Assembly (NCBI GenBank): GCA_009919985.1
Contig: RGAX01000091.1
Span: 1 to 10,300, forward strand
From: Opitutaceae bacterium
GTDB taxonomy: Bacteria > Verrucomicrobiota > Verrucomicrobiia > Opitutales > Opitutaceae
Reading direction: 5' to 3'
DNA length: 10,300 nucleotides
The notes under the pieces: generated by a model
The model's database searches: none
What the model saw: only the letters and a program-made list of their open reading frames with translations
Told to the model about the DNA's origin: nothing
Program-made: the position numbers and the translations under genes
Part shown: positions 6,837-10,300 of the stretch, one piece after another
How positions within the stretch are numbered: position 1 is the first letter of the stretch
Layout of the letters: each line of letters starts with the position of its first letter

Positions 6837-7490
6837 ATGCAACCTAAGATTCACCTGATTGTATGCGAAGGTAAGTCGGAGTGGGTCTACGTGCGTCGTT
6901 TGCAACGTTTTTTGGATTCCCTTCCAATCCCCCCAAACACCTTTGAAACCCCGCTTCGCTTCGTGGGCCCTGAGCATGCTGCGGCCAAGAATGGTGCTTT
7001 TGGAAAACTGCTGAGCAGTTATAACAAGGCACGTAGGGACAATAAAAAAGCTCGTTCAATCCAGGTCTGGGCCGATTTCGACCTATACCATAGGAACGAC
7101 GGTAAATGCGCCGAGCACTACGCGGCTAAGACTGAAGGAATTCCCGACTTCCTGTTTTCTTTTCACAATTTCGAAGACTTCTACGCGCTACACTTCGACG
7201 GTGAACACTTAGCCTTGTGGCGGCACTACGGCGGCACCACGGGCCGTCGCCACTTCACAAAACCGCTACACGCACGCGACTATCGGCCAGAGATCGAACG
7301 GATTTTCCCAGGTTACACCAAGGGCGGTCTTCCTGCTGATTTCGTTTCGTGGAACTCCCTACGTAATCTAAAGGCCAACCTCAGGCATCAGCCCGCGGCG
7401 TCCAATCCACAAAATCTCCGAGGTTTCGGCAGCTTCGCCGAGTTCATCATTCGCGAGGTCGATCGCGTCTATCCTGGTTTTCTTTCCTGA
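6837..7490 (+). CDS. RloB-like putative TOPRIM-fold nuclease, partner of the upstream ATPase
   Basis: This 217-residue protein begins with a strand plus acidic turn, HLIVCEGKSEWVYVRRL (E11, E15), as in the RloB/TOPRIM N-terminus (EGxTE-type). It continues with SIQVWADFDLYHRND (D80 and D82, a DxD-like site) and FSFHNFEDFYALHFDG (109-122). The last block corresponds to the RloB block usually read as SNPCFEVWLLLHF. These elements suggest a metal-dependent nuclease of the OLD/TOPRIM kind, but the overall match is by motif only. The C-terminus is rich in Arg and aromatic residues, ending VYPGFLS. By analogy with ATPase/TOPRIM defence pairs, the ATPase would sense or hold this protein and release or activate it on infection. 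The 9-bp gap and lack of its own ribosome site suggest coupled translation. The RloB-family assignment is fair; the exact activity is unknown. Confidence 0.72.
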   Translation: MQPKIHLIVCEGKSEWVYVRRLQRFLDSLPIPPNTFETPLRFVGPEHAAAKNGAFGKLLSSYNKARRDNKKARSIQVWADFDLYHRNDGKCAEHYAAKTEGIPDFLFSFHNFEDFYALHFDGEHLALWRHYGGTTGRRHFTKPLHARDYRPEIERIFPGYTKGGLPADFVSWNSLRNLKANLRHQPAASNPQNLRGFGSFAEFIIREVDRVYPGFLS

Positions 7491-7533
7491 ATTCGCATAA
7501 CCCCAACTAAAGAAAAAGATTCACTAAAGGACC

Positions 7534-7629
7534 ATGACCAATGACTTGATCCCTCCGATCTGGCTGCGCGTTGGGTTAGATTTCCCTGACTTTATTCTGA
7601 AGCACGCCATAGGAGCCTCATTGAACTAG
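7534..7629 (+). CDS. Possible 31-aa ORF after the ATPase/RloB pair
   Basis: ATG at 7534 opens a frame reading MTNDLIPPIWLRVGLDF and on to TAG at 7627-7629, with AAAGG a few bases before the start. The stop lies inside the palindrome at 7621-7634. The product is short and mostly hydrophobic. It may be a remnant or a chance ORF; no family is recognised. Confidence 0.15.
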   Translation: MTNDLIPPIWLRVGLDFPDFILKHAIGASLN

Positions 7630-7634
7630 TTCAA
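7621..7634. promoter_or_regulatory. Perfect 14-bp palindrome upstream of the araD-like gene
   Basis: TTGAACTAGTTCAA reads identically on both strands. It lies 53 bp before the GTG start of the class II aldolase gene, a usual place for an operator of a sugar-responsive repressor. It is also at the right-hand edge of the accessory segment, so it might instead belong to that cassette. No regulator gene is nearby. Confidence 0.35.
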
Positions 7635-7687
7635 CGCACCTCACTACCGACTCGCAGAGCACCGCAAAGCCCGACTAACCTCCCTCC

Positions 7688-8395
7688 GTGCTCACCGAAC
7701 TCAAACGCGAAGCCTACGAGGCCAACCTAGCCCTCCCGCGCCACGGCCTGATTCATTTCACTTTTGGCAACGCCTCTGCCCTGGACCGCGACCGCGGCAT
7801 TTTTGCCATAAAACCCAGCGGTGTGCCTTTCGAAAAACTTCGTCCCGTCGATATGGTCCTGATCGACCTCTCGGGCAAAAAAGTTGAAAGCAAACTCGGG
7901 CCTTCGTCCGATACGCCCACGCATCGCCGTCTCTACCTTGAGTTTAAACAAATTGGCGGAATCGTCCACACCCACAGCTGCCACGCCACCGCCTTCGCCC
8001 AAGCCGGCCGAGCCATCCCCAATCTCGGCACCACGCACGCGGACTATTTTGCCGGCGAAATCCCAATCACGCGCAAACTCACCCGCGCCGAAATTTCCGG
8101 CGATACCTACGAATGGGAAACGGGCAACGTCATCGTAGAGCGTTTCCAGAAAAACTCCCTCGCGCCCCTGGATGTGGCAGGCGTCCTCGTGAATCGCCAC
8201 GCGCCGTTCACGTGGCACACCTCCGTCGCCCAAGCCGTGGAAATAGCCGTCGCCGTCGAATACCTGGCGCACATGGCGTTTTTGTCCCTTCAACTCGAGC
8301 CGCACTTAAAACCGATTGAGTCTGCACTTAGCGCCAAACATTTCACCCGTAAACACGGCCCCACGGCCTATTACGGGCAAGCGTCCCGGCGTTAA
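7688..8395 (+). CDS. araD: L-ribulose-5-phosphate 4-epimerase (class II aldolase family, AraD type)
   Basis: The enzyme interconverts L-ribulose 5-phosphate and D-xylulose 5-phosphate, feeding L-arabinose into the pentose phosphate pathway. The 235 residues follow E. coli AraD closely in layout: LKREAYEANLALPRHGL at the start, GNAS (27-30), IKPSGV (41-46), SSDTPTH (73-79), the zinc ligands H94 and H96 in VHTHS, LGTTHADYF (113-121, catalytic Asp D119), zinc ligand H171 in NRHAPFTW, and RKHGPTAYYGQ with Tyr229. The usual HGPFxW reads HAPFTW, a small substitution beside the third zinc histidine. The start is a GTG with no Shine-Dalgarno sequence, matching the family N-terminus. No other arabinose gene is in the window; UlaF/SgbE-type epimerases share most of these motifs, so the pathway is less certain than the reaction. 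Confidence 0.9.
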   Translation: MLTELKREAYEANLALPRHGLIHFTFGNASALDRDRGIFAIKPSGVPFEKLRPVDMVLIDLSGKKVESKLGPSSDTPTHRRLYLEFKQIGGIVHTHSCHATAFAQAGRAIPNLGTTHADYFAGEIPITRKLTRAEISGDTYEWETGNVIVERFQKNSLAPLDVAGVLVNRHAPFTWHTSVAQAVEIAVAVEYLAHMAFLSLQLEPHLKPIESALSAKHFTRKHGPTAYYGQASRR

Positions 8396-8425
8396 GTATT
8401 CCCACGCGGGCGCGAGGCCAGCGTA

Positions 8426-9651
8426 TCACAACGCGCGAAACACAATCGCCGCATTCTGTCCGCCAAAGCCTAGATTGTTGCTGAGTACCGTGCGCACGGG
8501 CACCTGACGGGCGATATTCGGTACGTAATCGAGATCACAGTCCGGATCCGGCTCCTCCAAGTTAATCGTCGGAGCGATCATGCCGGTCTGAATCGTTTTT
8601 ACGGCGATAACCGATTCGATGCCGCCAGCGGCGCCGAGAAGGTGACCCGTCATCGATTTGGTCGAACTGATGGGAACCTTGCGGGCTCGTTCACCGAAAA
8701 CCTTCTTGATGGCGAGCGTCTCAAATTTGTCGTTGTACGGCGTCGAAGTGCCATGAGCGTTAATGTAATCCACGTCTTCGGGCGTGACACCGCCACTGGC
8801 CAGCGCGCGGCGCATCGCTAGCGACAAACCTTTTCCCTCTGGATCCGGGGAGGTGATGTGATAGGCATCACTCGTCGCAGCATAGCCGGCGAGCTCACAA
8901 TAAATCCGCGCACCGCGCGCCTGCGCGTGCTCCAGAGATTCCAGGACCAGAATACCTGAGCCTTCACCCATGATAAAACCATCGCGGCCTATATCAAAGG
9001 GACGGCAGGCCCGCGCCGGCTCGTCGTTGCGCGTACTCATCGCCTTCATCGCGCAAAAACTAGCGTAGGAAAACGGCGTGATCGACGCTTCACTGCCACC
9101 GGTGACCATCACATCGACGTCACCACGGCGAATCGCATGCGCGGCTTCACCGATTGCATGCGTGCCCGTGGCGCAGGCGGAAACAATCCCGAAATTAGGT
9201 CCGCGGGCTCCGAGGTCGATCGCGACCAAGCCCGCGCACATATTGCCGATCAACGAGGGAATCGTGAACGGCGAAACTTTCCGCGGACCGCGCTCGGCCA
9301 AGACCCGCAACTGCGATTCGTAAGTAAACATGCCGCCGATGCCAGAGCCAATGATGACGCCCACGCGGTCGCCATCTTCCTTCGTCATATCCAGCGAGGC
9401 ATCTTTCACGGCTTGCCGCGAAGCGACATACCCAAAATGCGTGCCATGTGCAAGGCCGCATCCCAGTCGCGCACCTCAGCCCCGATCTGCGACGCGAAAT
9501 CTTTGGGATCAAACAAACGAATCCGATCAATACCCGAGCGCCCCGCGACCAGACTGCGCCAGAAAGCGTCAACATCATGTCCGATCGAAGTAATCGCACC
9601 TAAACCGGTCACGACCACACGGCGCGAGGGAGAAGCGGGAGGAAGAGCCAT
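8426..9651 (-). pseudogene. fabF: 3-oxoacyl-[acyl-carrier-protein] synthase II FabF, frame disrupted near 9445
   Basis: FabF condenses malonyl-ACP with acyl-ACP in fatty-acid elongation. The 5' part (9651 to 9406) reads RRVVVTGLGAITSIGHDV through DWDAALHM (residue 69), then leaves the family and stops after 12 more codons. The remainder is in another frame: it picks up at THFGYVASRQAV and runs to GFGGQNAAIVFRAL, TGA at 8426-8428. Compared with E. coli FabF, about 11 residues (the RKEQRKMDAF region) are missing, so about 31 nt seem deleted. The downstream frame holds the whole catalytic set; counted from a GTG at 9409 these are C79 (SACATG), H219 (NAHGTSTP), K251 and H256 (KSMTGHLLGAAGG). That GTG overlaps the upstream TGA, so reinitiation would give a 327-residue protein lacking the N-terminal strand. 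Genuine mutation and assembly error cannot be told apart here. Confidence 0.88.
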
Positions 9652-9684
9652 AATTCAGAAACAGATCAGTCAGTCTCAGAAAAC

Positions 9685-9733
9685 AAAAAGGCGTCCCGCC
9701 AGATATTTCCTCAGCGGAAATGGGCGGAACGCC
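9685..9733 (-). terminator. Compound-hairpin intrinsic terminator between acpP and fabF
   Basis: On the minus strand GGCGTTCCGCC (9733-9723) pairs with GGCGGGACGCC (9700-9690) over 11 bp with one U-G wobble. Inside it ATTTCC and GGAAAT (9721-9716 and 9710-9705) form a second helix around GCTGA. Five T (9689-9685) follow. It probably ends or reduces the acpP transcript before fabF, giving more carrier protein than synthase. Confidence 0.8.
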
Positions 9734-9754
9734 AAAAATTAAAAACCTAGCTGA

Positions 9755-10018
9755 TTAAGCAGCGCCGGCTTTGGCCTTAATGTAATCGATGACCTGACCC
9801 ACGGTCTGGAGCTTTTCAGCGTCGGACTCGGGGATCTCACCTTTGATCTCTTCCTTGAATTCTTCTTCGAAGGCCATGATCAGCTCGACGGTGTCGAGGG
9901 AATCGGCGCCTAGGTCGTCGAGAAAGGAAGCGGTCGGCGTGATTTGCTCTTCGTTAACGTTGAGCTGGTTCACGATGATCTCTTTGACGCGTTGTTCGAT
10001 GGTTTTTTGGTCAGCCAT
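9755..10018 (-). CDS. acpP: Acyl carrier protein
   Basis: The 87-residue acidic protein carries growing acyl chains on a 4'-phosphopantetheine arm. It begins MADQKTIEQRVKEIIVNQL and holds the ACP core FLDDLGADSLDTVELIMAFEE (from residue 32). Ser40 in the DSL motif is the phosphopantetheine site. Helix III and IV follow with EIPESDAEKLQTVGQVIDYI, and the tail is KAKAGAA. It is slightly longer than E. coli AcpP (77 residues plus Met) because of the acidic EEFKEEIKGE segment and the tail. The frame opens back to 10051, where an ATG overlaps the fabG stop; the start at 10018 fits the family N-terminus. It follows fabG by 29 bp and precedes fabF, the usual order of fatty-acid clusters. Confidence 0.97.
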   Translation of the reverse strand: MADQKTIEQRVKEIIVNQLNVNEEQITPTASFLDDLGADSLDTVELIMAFEEEFKEEIKGEIPESDAEKLQTVGQVIDYIKAKAGAA

Positions 10019-10047
10019 GGGATCGGAAATTGGGTTACAGGGAGAGT

Positions 10048-10300
10048 TCACATCGCCATCCCGCCGTCAACGGCAAAAACTTGGCCTGTTACGTAACCTG
10101 CTTGTTCAGAGCAAAGAAAGACAGTGGCCGCAGCGATATCAGCCGCCTCTCCAAAGCGTTTAAGTGGCACAGCTTCAAGAATTTTGGCAGAAACCTCAGG
10201 GTTATTGACGAACTCCGTGGTCATATCGGTCTTAATAAAACCGGGGGCAACGGCGTTCACCGTAACACTACGGCCAGCGAATTCTCGGGCCAAGGTCTTG
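10048..10300 (-). CDS. fabG: 3-oxoacyl-[acyl-carrier-protein] reductase FabG, C-terminal part, running off the right edge
   Basis: This short-chain dehydrogenase reduces 3-oxoacyl-ACP with NADPH in each elongation cycle. Only the last 83 or so residues are in the window: KTLAREFAGRSVTVNAVAPGFIKTDMT, a flexible substrate lid (EFVNNPEVSAKILEAVPL), then KRFGEAADIAAATVFLCSE and the C-terminal YVTGQVFAVDGGMAM. NAVAPGFIKTDM and the VDGGM ending are typical of FabG. The catalytic Tyr and Lys (YxxxK) would lie just beyond position 10300, directly upstream of KTLAREF. The stop is 29 bp from the acpP start, so the two are probably one transcript. Other SDRs end similarly, but the position beside acpP and fabF supports FabG. 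Confidence 0.93.
   Translation of the reverse strand, partial: KTLAREFAGRSVTVNAVAPGFIKTDMTTEFVNNPEVSAKILEAVPLKRFGEAADIAAATVFLCSEQAGYVTGQVFAVDGGMAM

Noticed and set aside
5191..7490. Retron or reverse-transcriptase-linked system around the ATPase
   Set aside because: No reverse transcriptase and no msr/msd-like structured RNA were seen; the partner resembles RloB/TOPRIM rather than the HNH protein of ATPase-type retrons.
5538..7490. Naming the pair as PARIS (ariA/ariB)
   Set aside because: The second protein shows RloB-like blocks, and the specific AriB (DUF4435) assignment cannot be made by eye; only the general ATPase/TOPRIM analogy is supported.
7727..8305. 192-codon open frame on the minus strand
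   Set aside because: It is antisense to araD, which has full family motifs; high-GC coding DNA commonly leaves such shadows open.
10019..10051. acpP start at the ATG overlapping the fabG stop
   Set aside because: It adds 11 residues with no family counterpart; ACPs begin at MADQKTIEQ. The overlap may still help ribosome coupling.
1..10300. CRISPR arrays, tRNA or rRNA genes
   Set aside because: No regularly spaced direct repeats, cloverleaf-like or rRNA-like sequences were seen on either strand.

Overview
The window looks chromosomal and bacterial, most likely from Verrucomicrobiota of the Opitutaceae type. This placement is an inference from protein character: an L28 ribosomal protein with a long basic linker, the protein styles of TsaD and FabF, and moderately high GC. 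No 16S or other decisive marker is present. Almost none of the start codons has a recognisable purine-rich Shine-Dalgarno sequence.

Layout. (1) Positions 1-1400 hold the right-hand part of a decayed IS200/IS605-family element. A divergent tnpA (minus, running off the left edge) and tnpB (plus) both lack their 5' ends at a common junction near 239, and tnpB has an in-frame amber stop. The tnpB 3' end still carries a chain of hairpins and the right-end signature expected of an omega (right-end) RNA. (2) Positions 1442-3802 on the minus strand hold a C-terminal processing protease (S41) followed 15 bp later by tsaD, the tRNA t6A synthesis gene. (3) A MidA-like SAM methyltransferase runs divergently (3894-4820), followed by rpmB (ribosomal protein L28) and a strong intrinsic terminator. 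(4) Positions 5190-7630 look like a small accessory insert. It has an AT-richer leader with a perfect 12-3-12 inverted repeat, then a two-gene cassette of an AAA15/RloA-type ATPase and a RloB/TOPRIM-like putative nuclease, probably a phage-defence module. (5) At 7688-8395 lies an L-ribulose-5-phosphate 4-epimerase (araD type), with a perfect 14-bp palindrome upstream. (6) From 8426 to the right edge, on the minus strand, lies a type II fatty-acid synthesis cluster, fabG (partial) - acpP - fabF. A compound-hairpin terminator sits between acpP and fabF. The fabF reading frame is broken by what looks like a deletion of about 31 nt near 9445.

How the genes fit together: fabG, acpP and fabF supply the reductase, carrier and condensing enzyme of fatty-acid elongation. 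tsaD and rpmB serve translation. The ATPase/RloB pair is the main accessory and possibly novel system. The IS remnant and the broken fabF are the two clear cases of decay (or, for fabF, possibly an assembly error).
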